Below are positions 11,851-24,100 of a stretch of DNA of 64,000 nucleotides, in pieces. Within the stretch, counting starts at the first letter, position 1. Each line of letters starts with the position of its first letter. A program made the translations under genes and the position numbers. The notes under the pieces were generated by a model, which was not told where the DNA came from, did no database searches, and was given only the letters and a program-made list of their open reading frames with translations. Location: NCBI GenBank assembly GCA_015039465.1, contig MU130495.1, forward strand, positions 82,583 to 146,582, in the 5' to 3' direction. Source of the DNA: Phlegmacium glaucopus (taxonomy: Eukaryota; Basidiomycota; Agaricomycetes; Agaricales; Cortinariaceae).

Positions 11851-12242
11851 TGAGGAATGGTTTTGGCTGCAAGTATATTGGGAGGGAAGGGAGTTGACTC
11901 CATTACTCTTGGGCCTTTCTGATCTTAAATGCAATAATAGAGAGGGGAATTTTCTGAGTACTGTCAGAAATGACAGCACACTAAGAATGAGGTCTTTACA
12001 CTAAGCCACTAATTCCAATCAGATTCCAATCAGATTCCAAGCAGTCTGATCGGACTCAAATTTGGCTGGAGCACCAGCCATTTTAAAATTTGAGTCCAAG
12101 CCCAGTCTGAGTTCAGTCCAAGTAAATTGCTTGAAATACTCAGAACCTGATTGGACTGTGTGTCATTGGATTCTGATTGGACTTACTCAGACTTAGTCCA
12201 AGTAAATTGCTTAGACTACTTGTTTGTACCCATGTTTGTCCT

Positions 12243-12976
12243 CTTCCCACACAGACCATTGGTCACATGATCACAGATAAGCATGATTTCAAGCATATGG
12301 TGGGTCAGAGTAGATTTCTTAAAGATGGTAGAGAATTGTTTTAGGACCCTGAATATGTTTAAATTCTATTAATAGCAGCTCTCCTTATTGAGAAAATTGC
12401 AAAATACTTTCCTGGATGTGGCAGTTAAACTGTTAGGGCAACTGCGACACTGACTTAGTCAAGCTAGCAGGGGATCCAAAGTTAATAATATTTCAGAAAA
12501 GATATCTACAAGTGACTTACCTAGCAGGGGATCCAAAGAGGAAAGGATGGGGATCCCTGCTAGGCTGGGGGTATTTAAGTAGTAATATGGACATAACAGA
12601 GATATAAAATAAATAAAGGAATGATATGATAATAATTAATTAATTAAATAAGAAGTGGTGTGATGTGAAAAATAGAAATAAAAGATGGAGTGAAATGGAG
12701 GATTGGAGTCAGAGTGGAACTACGGGGTTCCAGGGCAAACCAGTGATGGAAGCAGAGTTGGACGGAAGGTCAGAGGTCGTTGGAAAGGCAGGGTGTATGT
12801 TTCTAAGGTTGAGGCTTGGGTTAAAAGTCAGGTGTCCCCTAACATAAACATTCTATATGAAAATTCATAAATTCTAAATAAATTCTAAGGGACTCCCAGG
12901 GCCTCCTGATGTGATTTAATCCAGATGGTCAATGCACCAGGATGCACTAAAGGTGTCAAAATCATTTTTCCTGATG
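12243..12976 (+). mobile_element. CATCAGG-family transposon, copy 3 (5'-truncated)
   Basis: Collinear with copy 1 from CACAGACCATTGGTCACATG through the R1 unit and GACTCCCAGGGCCTC to the terminus ATCATTTTTCCTGATG. It is interrupted by the solo LTR 12431-12844. Confidence 0.7.
12431..12844 (-). mobile_element. Solo LTR, family A (minus)
   Basis: 414 bp from TGTTAGGGCAACTGCGAC to CAGGTGTCCCCTAACA, with TSD TAAAC at 12426-12430 and 12845-12849. It is nested in CATCAGG copy 3. Confidence 0.9.
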
Positions 12977-13239
12977 CAGTCTGAGTTCAGTCTGAGCTGA
13001 GTCTGAGTCCAAGTAAAAAATTACTTGGACTCAGACTCAGCTCAGACTCAGCTTGGACTGAACTCAGACTTTTGATGTTTTTACTCAGACAACTTGGATT
13101 CTGATTGGACTGGTGGGTGAGTGTAAAGTCTTGATGTTGACAGTGGGGTGGGACATATAGCTTGCCAACTGGTCAGTCCACCTGCTGATTTGGTTGAGCT
13201 AACAACCAGTCATAACAATGAATGTGGCTACCTCCCTTG

Positions 13240-14660
13240 CTAGAGGATCTCAGTTTTTTTTAATTTTTTTTTTACATTTAATTTCACTCTACTAACAATG
13301 AACTACAGTGTATGATGACTATGTCAACCAAACCACCACCATGACACATCCCACCACCTCCACTGCAGCACACACCCCTACTGGGGTTTTTTTTAAAAAT
13401 TCCCATTGGCCATGACTCAACAACAAAAACATGATGGCAAACAATGACAACCAATGAATGAACATAAAACCCCCCTCATTGGGGGGTATTTCACTTTATT
13501 GTAACTGATGACAGTAATTACAGCTAGACAAAAAAAACACAAGATACAAACAACAAACAAACATATGACAACACACACAGGCACAAATAAATGACAACAA
13601 ACAGACAATGATGCACACACACATGCACAGGTGACAAACAAACAACAATGGATGAATGACAATGATGATGAATGAATGCATAAGCAACCCCTCCTGGGTG
13701 GGNNNNNNNNNNNNNNNNNNNNNNNNNNNNNNNNNNNNNNNNNNNNNNNNNNNNNNNNNNNNNNNNNNNNNNNNNNNNNNNNNNNNNNNNNNNNNNNNNN
13801 NNGACGGCAACCCCTCTCATTGGGAGGGGGGGGTATTTTTAAAAATTTTAACTAGCAATGCCTGACGACAACTACTGTATTAACATCACACTGTGATGGT
13901 AGCTATACCCTCCTTCATGGGGGGATTTTATTCTTATTTATTCTAATCAATAACATAATGATGGACAATGTCAAGTTTTTTTATTAATAATAGTATATAT
14001 TTGACCCAATCCATCCATTTAATTACACAGAGTTGATCATTGATCTAATATTAAAGAAAAGGAAATAATATGTATATTGCAAAAGAATCCAATTGAACCC
14101 CATCAAACCACCTCTTTTTTAACTAGAAAATAAAATAATAAATAAAATAAAAGTTAACTTAGTAAAGTACAGTACTTGGACTCCAAGCAGACTCCACTCA
14201 GACTCTACTCAGACTCCATTCAGACTCCATTTGGAATCCACTTGGTGACTTGGACTCTGCTTGGAATCCACTCGGATTGCTCAGATTCCACTCAGACTCC
14301 ACTCAGAAGCATGGAGCACTGTAAAGTACTGCAAAATAAACAAAACCCTCCTAAACAGGGGGGTAGTGGTTGTTGCTGGTTGAAGTAAAGAGAACCCCCT
14401 TAAACAGGGGGTAGCAGTCATCATCCATCAAAATACAAAAAAAAACCCCATAAACAGGGGGGTAGTGGCTGTCATCTGTCAAAATAAAAAAAAACCCCTC
14501 TGAACAGGGGGGGGAGTAGCCATGTCAGTGTTGTCTGTTGAAGTAAGGGTGGTGAAATGGTGGTGGTGGTGGTTGTATGCTGCAGGTTGTAGTTAATAAA
14601 GTGAAATAAAAATAAAAATAATTAAAAAAAACCCCCCCAGTGAGGGGTAGCCATTCTTGT
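13240..14660. repeat. Minisatellite-like DNA around the assembly gap
   Basis: Recurring short palindromic blocks of the form AACCCCCTN(2-5)AGGGGGGTA, spaced by about 50-70 bp of (TTG/CAA)-rich text, occur at 13380-13940 and again at 14340-14660. The repetitive structure probably caused the assembly gap. Confidence 0.55.
13703..13802. other. Assembly gap (100 N)
   Basis: Exactly 100 undetermined bases, a conventional scaffold-gap length, so the true distance is unknown. Confidence 0.99.
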
Positions 14661-15243
14661 CATTGTTGTTGTTCACTGTAGCCATCATTCTCAGTCATTG
14701 GTTGTTGTTGTTGTTTGTCTTCATTGTTGTTTGCCATTGCCATCATGTCTTCATTCCTGTTGTCATGGTTCTGAGGTGACAGTGGTGGTGGTTGTGATGA
14801 TGGTGTGGTGGTGATGGTGGTGATTGTGATGGTGGTGGTGGTAGTTGTGAGATGATGAATCTTTGTTGATTTGTGAAATGTGCATCACATGTGGTCATAT
14901 GATCACACCTTGCAGCATACAGAATTCAAATGGCAGCAAGGCATTGCCAGCTTTAATATATGAATTTATAATTAACTTACATATGAACATTTTAATTTTA
15001 AATAATATTTAATGGTCTTTGTAGGGCAAGCTTAGACTGGGAACTGCTTGGTACTGCTCAGTACTGCTAGAACTGAGTTCCAAGCTGTTCTGAGCCATTC
15101 TGCTTGGAACTGCTCAGCGTTTGGCTGGGATCAGTCTGAAAATTAGCTGGCTCTCACCAAAAATCATTCCAAGTGACTCCACTCAGAATCTACTCAAAGT
15201 CACTTGGAACTACTCAGAATGTGTGGGGGAGAGTAAAGACCTC
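14171..15243. repeat. Degenerate hAT-MITE-derived DNA
   Basis: It begins CAGTACTTGGACTCC with arrays of ACTCCACTCAGACTC, and contains an inner GTAAAGTACTG end at 14323-14333. Around 15180-15243 it holds the opposite subterminal array and GTGTGGGGGAGAGTAAAGACC. Boundaries and duplications are unclear. Confidence 0.4.
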
Positions 15244-15520
15244 CAAATATTCTGAGAGCCATGAAAACCTGCAAGGAATGTTAAACACAATTATAGGAAA
15301 GGGTATCCAGGGACAAAATTTTGGGACCCCACTTACAAACATAAGATATCAAGTTATTTATAAAATGTACCTGACATATTCTTGATCCATGTCACACATA
15401 ATCACAGCATGTGATTTGTTGATTGTAGATGACAACAACTATCCTGGTATGTGAATGGAGTTTGAATTCCACTGTGACCAAACCTTTATGAAAATTCTAA
15501 TTCTCATGTACAGGTATATG

Positions 15521-16648
15521 TAGTGCTTAAAAGTCCAGTTAGGTCTGGTTATTTGGTGCCCAGGGGCTCTAACCAAGACAAAGACTGGTTAGCCTTCATT
15601 GCAGAACTAAAAATAACCTAACTGGACTGCAACTAACCGGTTATAGTCAGTTATTTGCAGGTTACTAACCATTAGGACCAAAAACTAAAATTCAGTGAAA
15701 AGAAGGCAAATATGTCCATATATGTCTCAATAAATATTATTCTCACTTATCATAGCTTTAAAATGAGCCCAAGAATGTCTAATTTGGTGAAGAATTGACA
15801 TATTTATGGGAATAAACTTAAAAATTTACTATTTTGACTAGTGTTTAAAAGTCCGGTCCGGTCCGGTTTTTTGACCCTAAGGGCCTTTAACCGAGACCAT
15901 AACCTGTCCACCTCAGTCCTAGGACCAAAAAAGACTGGACTGGACCACTTAGGATTGGTTTACATCGGTTTTTTTTGGTCCTAGGACTGGTCCTAATCAG
16001 TCTGTAACTGATCTTCTGCTGACAAATATATATTTTTGTATCAAAAACAGTTGTTAAGTTTAATAATAGCTTTCGAACGAGCCCAAGAACGTTAAATTTT
16101 GTTAGGATTTGGATTTTCTACAGTAATACTAGTAAAATGCCTTATTTTAGTGAATATTTTAGACTATTTTACAAATCTATTTATTTCTCAGCCAGTTGTT
16201 ATTGGATTTTTATGATCTTAGGCTCGTTGGAAAGGGGTAAATTAGGGATACCTTTTTGTTGGTTTAAACTGGTCTGAACCTCAAAAGGCCGGTTAATTGA
16301 GACTGGTCTTTTCTGGTCTTTGATTCTCAAAAATCAAAAGACCAGACCACTGGTCCAGTCTTTTTCTGGTCCAGTCCGGTCTGGTTACAGTCTTTTTCCA
16401 GTCTCATAACTGGACCTTCAAACACTAATTTTGACTAATATATAGAGATTTGACAATAACTCAGTCAAATTTTGAGTGTTCTTGATGTTCTTAGGCACAT
16501 TTTGAAGGGGTAAAATAGGGGCGGTTATAACTGGTTATTTTATTTTAAAAATTGACTAGGCTAACTGCAGTTAGGTTAGCTTTGCAGTTAGGTCCAGGTC
16601 TCAGTTTGCAGTTTGTTTCCAGTTAACTAACCTAACCTTCAAGCACTA
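15521..16648. mobile_element. hAT-2 element hosting a hAT-1 element
   Basis: The ends TAGTGCTTAAAAGTCC...AACCTTCAAGCACTA are flanked by near-identical 8-bp sequences, GGTATATG (15513-15520) and GGTATATA (16649-16656). Removing the nested 15839-16427 element leaves about 530 bp with no ORF. Confidence 0.8.
15839..16427 (+). mobile_element. hAT-1 element, complete (589 bp, non-autonomous)
   Basis: The termini TAGTGTTTAAAAGTCC and GGACCTTCAAACACTA fit the TAGNG-type hAT inverted repeat. The perfect 8-bp duplication ATTTTGAC lies at 15831-15838 and 16428-16435. Subterminal GGTCCGGTCCGG-type repeats are dense. There is no transposase. This is the best reference copy for the family. Confidence 0.93.
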
Positions 16649-16649
16649 G

Positions 16650-17790
16650 GTATATATTATGACTTGTTGGTCTTCCTGTACAAGCTCTTTCTTCCTCTCC
16701 CCCTCATTCCCTATTATCCCCCTATTCACCTTGTCCCTTATTGTCTCTCTTACTGTCTCCTCTCTGTACTATATTGGGCCCCCCCTTATCTCCATCATGA
16801 CTTGTACCACTTCCTGGGAACTATCAGGACTATCTATGTCTCAGCACTTTTCTGTCCCCCAACAGATCTGATCAGATCTGATCAATTTTTCCAGTCTGTC
16901 TTGTCTGTCTTAGTCTCCTTAGATTTATATCAAGTTAATATTTTATTGATGTTTATTAAGATTTTTTTTGGTGGTAATATATATATATTATTTATTCAGT
17001 ATTACATTAAATACTAATAGCTTATTAGAGTATTAAAATAAAATAGAATATCCCTAGTGAGGAGGCTGTTGTCATTGTCATAGCCTTAAACTCCCTGTTG
17101 CACAATTCTCAATATGGCTACAGCAGTGTCACAGCCTGTCACACAGCCAAAAGTGGATAAACCCCAAGACTTCACTGGTGGGTGAGTTCTGCACCTCCAG
17201 CCACAAATTATTTTACACAATAACATACTATGACATACTGGTAACACCTATACCCAATTTTTTGAAATAACCATTAATTTATGTTGTGATAAGCACATCT
17301 GCATGAGCTACAGTATTTAAAAAGTAAAGTGACCTTTGTACATCTGAGTTTTTTGAGACCAATATGCATCCTGATCTCTAAATTGGTTCTTATATATATG
17401 TGGGCAACCCATAAGCATTGCAAATTTATAAAATGGAGGGTAGAAAGTGAGAGGGTGGGTTTTGATGCCTAAAACACTCAAATTGAACAATCATCCCAAT
17501 TTTACTGCTCATAGTCTGAATATCTAAATAAACTCCTGATGCCATCACAAATCATATTACAAATCTGGTTAACCCAAAACAGGTAATTGAAGATGGCTGG
17601 GGACTGATGTTCTGATTCTTTAGCAATTTTATAGAGAACCACACAACTTCACAAGCTTCCCTAAATGAACAACAGGGAGGCTTTTGACTTAAGACTAGTC
17701 CACTGCTCTCTGGTTGGTGTTTTATATCAACACAAACAATGATTTATAGCAGCCCATATCTGGCCACAAATGTATGCCTGTGGCAGCTAA
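16650..17790. other. Repeat fragments, no gene
   Basis: It contains a pyrimidine-rich stretch (16670-16860) ending in a CTTTTCTGTCCCCCAACAGA block like the start of the MITE at 18490. Near 17650-17740 there is a sequence that recurs inverted at 23400-23490. Confidence 0.4.
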
Positions 17791-17796
17791 AAAATG

Positions 17797-18146
17797 GAGG
17801 TCTTTACTCTCCCCCACACATTCTGAGCAGGTCCGAGCGAATTCCAAGCAGAATCTGAGCAGAATCTGAGCAGAATCCAACCATATTCCAACCAGTTTTA
17901 CATCAAATTCATTATAACCACCTAGGATCAATATACTGCCCTAACCTCTTAAATAAACCTTAATCCTAACCCTAAATAGACTCTAACCAAATCTTAACCA
18001 AACCCTAAATGAGGTCAGAAGTTGGTCGGATTGCTTGGAGTTTGGTCAGAATTTGGTCAGAATTTGGTTGGATTGCTTGGACCTGCTTGGACCTGCTTGG
18101 ACCTGCTTGGACCCGCTCGGAATGTGTGGGGGAGGGTAAAGTACTG
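17797..18146. mobile_element. hAT-like MITE with telomere-like centre
   Basis: 350 bp with termini GAGGTCTTTACTCTCCCCC...GGGAGGGTAAAGTACTG and a perfect 8-bp duplication AAAAAATG at 17789-17796 and 18147-18154. The centre (about 17937-18010) is a degenerate run of CCTAACCCTAAAT-type repeats resembling telomeric DNA. Confidence 0.85.
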
Positions 18147-18154
18147 AAAAAATG

Positions 18155-19083
18155 CCTGAGGGGGTAGATTATTCCTAATTAATGCAAATTTTAACTGTTT
18201 TTCATAAGAAAAGTTGAATTGGACAAAGGAAATTTTAGGCTGGACATTACATAAACAATGGCCAATGGATGCACCTGAGGAAAGAAGGCTGCAGGTAAAA
18301 TTAATTTTTTTTCAGCCTAAAAGAGAGAATAAATAGCTGATTGAGCCAATTATTAACTCTTTTTTGTGGGAAAAATTGCATCAGACAAGGAATATGTATG
18401 GAAAGACATTACATAAACAATGGCCATGGCTATGGAAAGAAGGCCATAGGTAAAACTAAGAATTTTCAGCCTAAAAGAGTGAATAAATGCAGTACTTTTC
18501 TGTCCCCCACCAGATCTGATCAGATCTGATCAGAATTGTTGTATCTGACCAGTTCTTTCTGCTCAGATTCTGCTTGGATTCTGAGTGGATCCAAGTGGAT
18601 CTGAGAAAATAGAGACCTACCAGCTACTTCTGTTAAGGTTTGGTTAAGGTTTGGTTAAGGTTTGGGTTAAGGTTTGGTTAGGGTTTTATTAAGGTTAGGG
18701 AGGTATATAGTTTCCATTCTGCTCAGAATCCCTGCCAAATCTGCTCAGATATGATCAGATCTGGTGGATCACAGCAAAGACCCCAATAAATGGGTAATTA
18801 AGCTAATTCTTAACCATTTTTGATAATAAAAATTGCATCAGACAAGGAATATTTAGGGCTGAGACATTTTATACATGATGGCCATGGCTGTGGAGAGGGG
18901 GCCATGGGTAAAATTAAAAATTTTCAGCCCAAAAGAGTGAATAAATGGGTAATTTAGCCAATTCCTACCTGTTTTTGATGAGAAAAATAGCATCAGACAA
19001 GGAATATTTAGGGCTAGACATTGCATAAACAGTAAAATTAAATTTTTCTGGCCTAAAAGAGTGAATAAATGGGTAATAAAGCC
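18155..19083 (+). repeat. ~150-bp satellite array, left part
   Basis: Monomers share GGTAATTTAGCCAATTCTTA, AAAATTGCATCAGACAAGGA, TAGGGCTAGACATTACATAA and CAGCCTAAAAGAGTGAATAA. It is interrupted by a MITE at 18490-18784 and continues after the 19089-28752 nest. Confidence 0.85.
18490..18784. mobile_element. hAT-like MITE with telomere-like centre, in the satellite
   Basis: 295 bp with imperfect inverted ends CAGTACTTTTCTGT...GCAAAGACCCC and an 8-bp duplication AATAAATG at 18482-18489 and 18785-18792. The interior (18630-18690) is a run of GGTTAAGGTTTGGTTAAGG. Confidence 0.85.
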
Positions 19084-19498
19084 AATTCTGTTAGGGAAAC
19101 TTTGGTGCTGACTTAGTCAGACTAGCAGGGGATCCAAAGAGGAAAGGATAAGGATCCCTGCTAGGATGGGGGATATTTAAGTACTAATATGGGCTAACAG
19201 AGATATGTAAATAAATAAAGATAATAAAATGAGAAGAAGTCAAATTGGGATTGGGTGTTAGTCCAGGACTGATTGGGATTTGGGAGTTGAGCCAGTCAGT
19301 TCGGGTTCAGGTCAAGTTTGTTGATGAGGTGGAATATGTTAGGGGACACCTGATTTCAAACCCAAACTCAACCTTAGGCTTATACATCCCACCTCATCGA
19401 AGGACTTAACATTCCACCTCCTTCTGTTACTCATTCCAATTCCATCTCTTTCCATCATTCCACCCAATTCTGTTTCATTCCATCACTCCATCAGACTC

Positions 19499-19767
19499 TG
19501 TTGACTTATAGCTAGTCAGGTCGTCTATCACCTCACGTGATACGCATCTTCGTTTATCTCTCACACTTCTTCTTCTTTACTCCTCAGTTGTCAACTATCA
19601 CTTCCCGACACTGAGGCAGTACATTTTTCCATTTCATTACTATACAAATGTGTAGCTAACTTGCATCCTAGTATGCTATTCGCGTCTAGGTAAATATACA
19701 TTAGTTGTCAACTATCACTTCCCGACACTGAGGCATACGCTATTCGTGTCTAGATCATAGATCAACA
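19499..19767 (+). repeat. copia 5' LTR (269 bp)
   Basis: It matches the 152-bp 3' LTR but has about 117 extra bases with a 30-bp direct repeat (AGTTGTCAACTATCACTTCC...) at each edge. The rest differs from the 3' LTR at only about two sites, so the element is young. Confidence 0.9.
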
Positions 19768-19836
19768 GGTTATGGGCCCCGCCAGACTGTGACCTGGACC
19801 TTATAGACGTAGTCGGGAACAACAACTCAAAAACTT

Positions 19837-21156
19837 TTGTTTCTTCTTCCAGTCCATTCGGCTTCCGAGTGCGCTTTCTCGTCGTATCCATCACGCCTGG
19901 CATCACTGCACACGCGACTTCTGCATCAATTTTGCGCATATAATCAGCGAAAAATGAACTTGCACACTCCGACCCCTTCCAGTCTGAACGAACAACATGT
20001 TTGGGGAGGTAATCCCTATCATGACAGCATTTCTGATGGCAACGAGCAGTTTACTCACATTGATCAAACAATCGCAGGTCGCATACATTCACCCCAGGCA
20101 CGTTTTATTGCTTCTGATTCAGACACTTTATTTTTACCTACTACGAATGGACATCCTTCCTTACCTTTTATTCTTCCTGATGTCCCTTATCGCTCTATTC
20201 CGTATTCCAATCACGCATATAATCAAGCCTCGCCTCACATTACACATATTCCCATCAATAGAGATCATCTTTCTGAGCCTCCACTTGCACGCTCTTCCAA
20301 TAACGTTCCTTTTTCTTCTTATCATTCTTCCTATAATAATCCCGGTTTTTCTGTTCCACCTAAACAATACAAGCACCCACCAATAACGAATCCACCTTAT
20401 TTTCGACCACCAATGCCTACATATCCTGTTCCGTCATTCAATCCCATGTCAATTCAACTTCCGTCTCATGCATCGCATACATCACAACATCAAGTTTCGA
20501 CCTCTGGTCCTATACAATATGTTTACTGCCTTCCATCCTCTTCACCTTCTTTGTCTTTAGTTTCCTCTTCTAAAAATTTACCTAGTGTTTCACACATTCC
20601 TCTCCTTACGAACAAATTCGATTTCTTTGCCTGGGACGATGCTGTGACCTCGTTGCTACGTGCCAATGGATTAATAGGTCATATCCTGGATCCTTCAGAG
20701 GTTCCAGACCCATCGTGCCCGGATCGTGTACCAGTACCATTACCCATCCTGCCGGTTTCTTCTACTCAGGCTGATTTAACCGCTCTTACCCGATGGTGGG
20801 ATGACGATAATGCTGCTCAGCATGTCCTCACATCTCGGATTGGTTCTGTTCCTCGTGGTCTCCTCCCCTCTCCCAATCTTGTTGCGAGAACTGCTTTCAA
20901 TATATATCAGACGCTTGTTTGCTACTATGGAACCTGCAACTTTGCTGATTGCGCTGAACTCCTTCATTCCCTCGGCAATACTGCTTGCATTCCTGGTCGC
21001 GTTCAAGAGTATGTTTCAAAGTGGCGCGCTGGTATTTCTCGACTGCAATCAGCCAAGTTCCCTTTTAGTATCAAGCTCTGTATAAGTCAATTCGTACGCG
21101 GTTTACCACACGTCCCAGCCTACAATACTTTGTGTGCCGATCTGCCTAATCATTGA
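19837..21156 (+). CDS. gag: copia Gag
   Basis: The frame runs from 19837. The likely start is the ATG at 19954 (MNLHTPTPSSLNEQHVWGGN), because the upstream 39 codons show no Gag features. The first half is Pro/Ser-rich. From roughly residue 250 there is a UBN2-type Gag core (NKFDFFAWDDAVTSLLRANG... WDDDNAAQHVLTSRI... YVSKWRAGISRL). The usual CCHC knuckle is missing because the frame ends at TGA 21154-21156. The knuckle lies in the -1 frame just downstream. The open overlap between frames is only a few bases (TAA at 21147-21149 in the other frame) and has no obvious slippery heptamer, so a single indel is likelier than programmed frameshifting. Confidence 0.85.
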   Translation: MFLLPVHSASECAFSSYPSRLASLHTRLLHQFCAYNQRKMNLHTPTPSSLNEQHVWGGNPYHDSISDGNEQFTHIDQTIAGRIHSPQARFIASDSDTLFLPTTNGHPSLPFILPDVPYRSIPYSNHAYNQASPHITHIPINRDHLSEPPLARSSNNVPFSSYHSSYNNPGFSVPPKQYKHPPITNPPYFRPPMPTYPVPSFNPMSIQLPSHASHTSQHQVSTSGPIQYVYCLPSSSPSLSLVSSSKNLPSVSHIPLLTNKFDFFAWDDAVTSLLRANGLIGHILDPSEVPDPSCPDRVPVPLPILPVSSTQADLTALTRWWDDDNAAQHVLTSRIGSVPRGLLPSPNLVARTAFNIYQTLVCYYGTCNFADCAELLHSLGNTACIPGRVQEYVSKWRAGISRLQSAKFPFSIKLCISQFVRGLPHVPAYNTLCADLPNH

Positions 21157-24100
21157 CTGTCCCTCAGACATCGCTTTCTCCTCCGCAGAAGACTGTCTCG
21201 AGTACTACTGCACCTATCAGTACCAAACGGTCTACGACTACCATACAGCAGTGTGGAAACTGTGGAAAGACCGGTCATACAGTTCCTACTTGTTTTGCCC
21301 CTGGCGGGGGTATGGAAGGACAATGTGGTGCTTACAAGAGGGATAAAGGGAAGTTTGTCGCATTATTGCTGGCAAACTTGGACGACTCTTATAACTTGCC
21401 AGAGGATTCCATGGCATTCGAACATGATTCCCAACCATTATCTCCACCTCCTGATACTCTTGATGACCAGTCGTTACTACCTGCTATCGCCAACTTAACT
21501 GTATCATCGGTTACTGCTTCGAATGACAATGTGCACCGTGATCTCTACCCTATGTGTGAACGCTCTAAGTCGCCTTACTCTTTTGCAGCCACCTCGCTAC
21601 CAGACATCGATCGAGTCGCCTTCCTTTCTCTTCGGGAACAATTCAACTCATGTCTTGACTCGGGCTGTACAGATTATATTATTAGAGATCGTACACTTTT
21701 TCAAACGTATGACACTTCTGGCGCTGTCGACATTGGTACTGCAAATTGCGGTTCACTTTCTGCAATAGCATCAGGAGACGTATCGTTTCGTATCCCTTAC
21801 AGGGATCGATTTGTCTTCTTTACTCTTTGTGGATGCCTTCATGCACCCGATGCACCGATAAATTTATTATCTGTTGGTGCTATGAATGAGAGGGGTATCA
21901 TCGTCACTTTCCACCCTGACGCTCCAACGACGCTGTCTTACCCTTCTGATGATCCTATTTTACCAGGATTCTCATTTTCAGCAACTGTTATTCGTTGTCT
22001 GTCATTCCTCAATCTCGATTTCATTCGAGATCCAAACGCTTCACACATCCCTCCTGTTTTCTCTGCGCTTACCTTTCCGAAGACTAAGTTTACATCGACG
22101 CTCTGGCACCGACGCTTTGGTCATCTTGGCATGGAGGCAACTAAGGATACACTGATGAAGAACTATGTTGAAGGTATCGAATTCATGGGTCCTTTCATCC
22201 ATGAGAACTGTACTGCGTGTATCATCGGTAAAAGCCCGCAGCACTCATATTCTCATAATGGGAATTGTGCCTCTGGAATTGGTGAACTCCTACATATGGA
22301 TCTTTGTGGCCCCTATCCGACACAAACTCCTGACGGCAAACTCTATTTTTATGCTATACTCGACGACTACTCTAACTTCGGGTTCACGCACTTATTACGG
22401 CTTAAGAATGAGGTTTTTCTGGTGTTTTGCGGCATCGAAGCTTTTCTTCTCCAGTCGTATGGGAAGAAGATTATTGCTGTTCGTGTTGATGGAGCACTCA
22501 AACTTTCCAAAGGATCAATGGGCAAATACTTCGCTTCCAATGGAATAGTCATTCAGAAAACTGCACCGCACGCCCACTCACAAAACGGGAAAATTGAACG
22601 CTATGTACGGACGATCGAAGAAGGCGGCCAGACACTTCTCGCTGACTCCGGTCTTCCTACCTCTTTCTGGGGGTGGGCTGTACTAACGTCCCAATACCTT
22701 CGTAATCGACTGCCTACATCTACTCTTTCGACGAATGTTACACCTTTCAAAGTACTCACTGGGAAGAAACCTAATCTCTCACATCTATGCGTATGGGGAT
22801 GTCAGTGTTTTGTCACGATTCCTCCTGAATTGCGGACGAAAGCGGGTCCTCGGCGTTATGAGGCTATTTTCATTGGATATGAAGAAGCCCGTGTTGGATG
22901 GACAGTACGAGACTTAAAAGGGGGTGTTCATTTCTCTCGGGATGTCATTTTCAATGAGGATATGTCTGGCCGTCTTGGCGTTCCTCGCTCATTATCACCT
23001 CGACCTACTCCTGATCGTCCTACTTCTCCTCAACCAATCCGCAACCGGGTACAGACACTGGCAGGTTGAGATTTCTCTGAAGTCCTCCGTTTGAAGAAAC
23101 TCAGGGCGACAGCGTGCGCAAAGCAATGCAAAAGTCCATCAGGGGATGGGGGTGTTGATGATGTGGAGGTGGCAACGAATGGGGGTGTCATTTTATGTGC
23201 GGTCGCTGTGACTGCTTCTGACGTGGATGTTGATGGGAACAGGGGTTTCGTACCTGCTGGAATGGGTGACCTAAATTTTACCGATGGTACAATTTCCAAT
23301 TACATATCTTTCCTCTCGCCCTCCGAATTTTCTCATCCAATCGATACCGAGTCATTCGATATCATGGAAAATATGGCATTCCGTTCGATCACGCTATAAA
23401 TTGTTGTTGTTGTTGTTTATAAACTCCAACCAGAGAGCAATGGACTAGTCTTTAAGTCAAAAGCCTCCCTGTTGTTCGTTTAGGGAAGGTATAACCTTAG
23501 ACTTGTATCACACAGAGGTAGGGGGAAAGAATAGAGATGAGAAGGATGAGGATGAATGAGGAAGAGTCTTCAGTAAGACTATAGCAGTTGACAGAAGGTT
23601 GACAGTAAGGGACTGGAAAAAGCGAACTTGGAGGGATTAAGGAAGAGGATGAGGAGGAATAAGAGGAAGTCTTCAGCAAGACTATAGCAATTAGCAGTGG
23701 GGATAGATTGACAGTTAAAGGCAGAAAAAGCGAACTTGAGGGAGGAATTCACTGGAATTCCACTGAGATGATGAAAGTGGGGGGTAAGAATGAATTGAAC
23801 TGAACTACCTATCCTGGTACAAAAGAGCAGTATTTATACCCTAAGGATGAGGCTATGTAAAACAATAAAAAGAAACAAAGTACGCGCTGTCAAAGGAAGA
23901 AAGATAAAGAGAGGACAGCTGCGAGAAGAAAAGAACAATGGAAAAGAAAAAGGAACAATAAAAAAATCTGTAAAGTGTCAAAGTGCGAGAGAAAAGAAGA
24001 GAAGGCAGTGTACATAGTCCAATAGCAAAAATATATCGACTCCATAGGCGTGTGGTCATGTCAAAAATGTGAAAGGTCCTGAGTCAACACTTGAAAGGCG

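Larger units (their letters stand above)
11990..13134. mobile_element. hAT-like MITE with nested CATCAGG element
   Basis: The ends are GGTCTTTACACT...AGTGTAAAGTCTTG, with subterminal arrays of ATTCCAATCAGATTCC type. This matches the MITE class at 17797-18146 and 31987-33012. The interior 12243-12976 is a foreign CATCAGG copy. I could not confirm a target duplication. Confidence 0.5.

Noticed and set aside
13440..14660. CRISPR-like array (regular palindromic blocks)
   Set aside because: Block lengths and spacers vary, spacers resemble one another, no cas genes are present and the DNA is eukaryotic.
17930..18010. Telomere-like repeats as a true or former telomere
   Set aside because: They lie strictly inside a MITE with a perfect 8-bp target duplication and are too degenerate.
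21147..21156. Programmed -1 frameshift between copia gag and pol
   Set aside because: The overlap is a few bases, no slippery heptamer or structure is evident, and other defects show a decaying copy.
20161..22917. Antisense and alternate-frame ORFs within copia
   Set aside because: They are shadows of the gag-pol frame without their own motifs.
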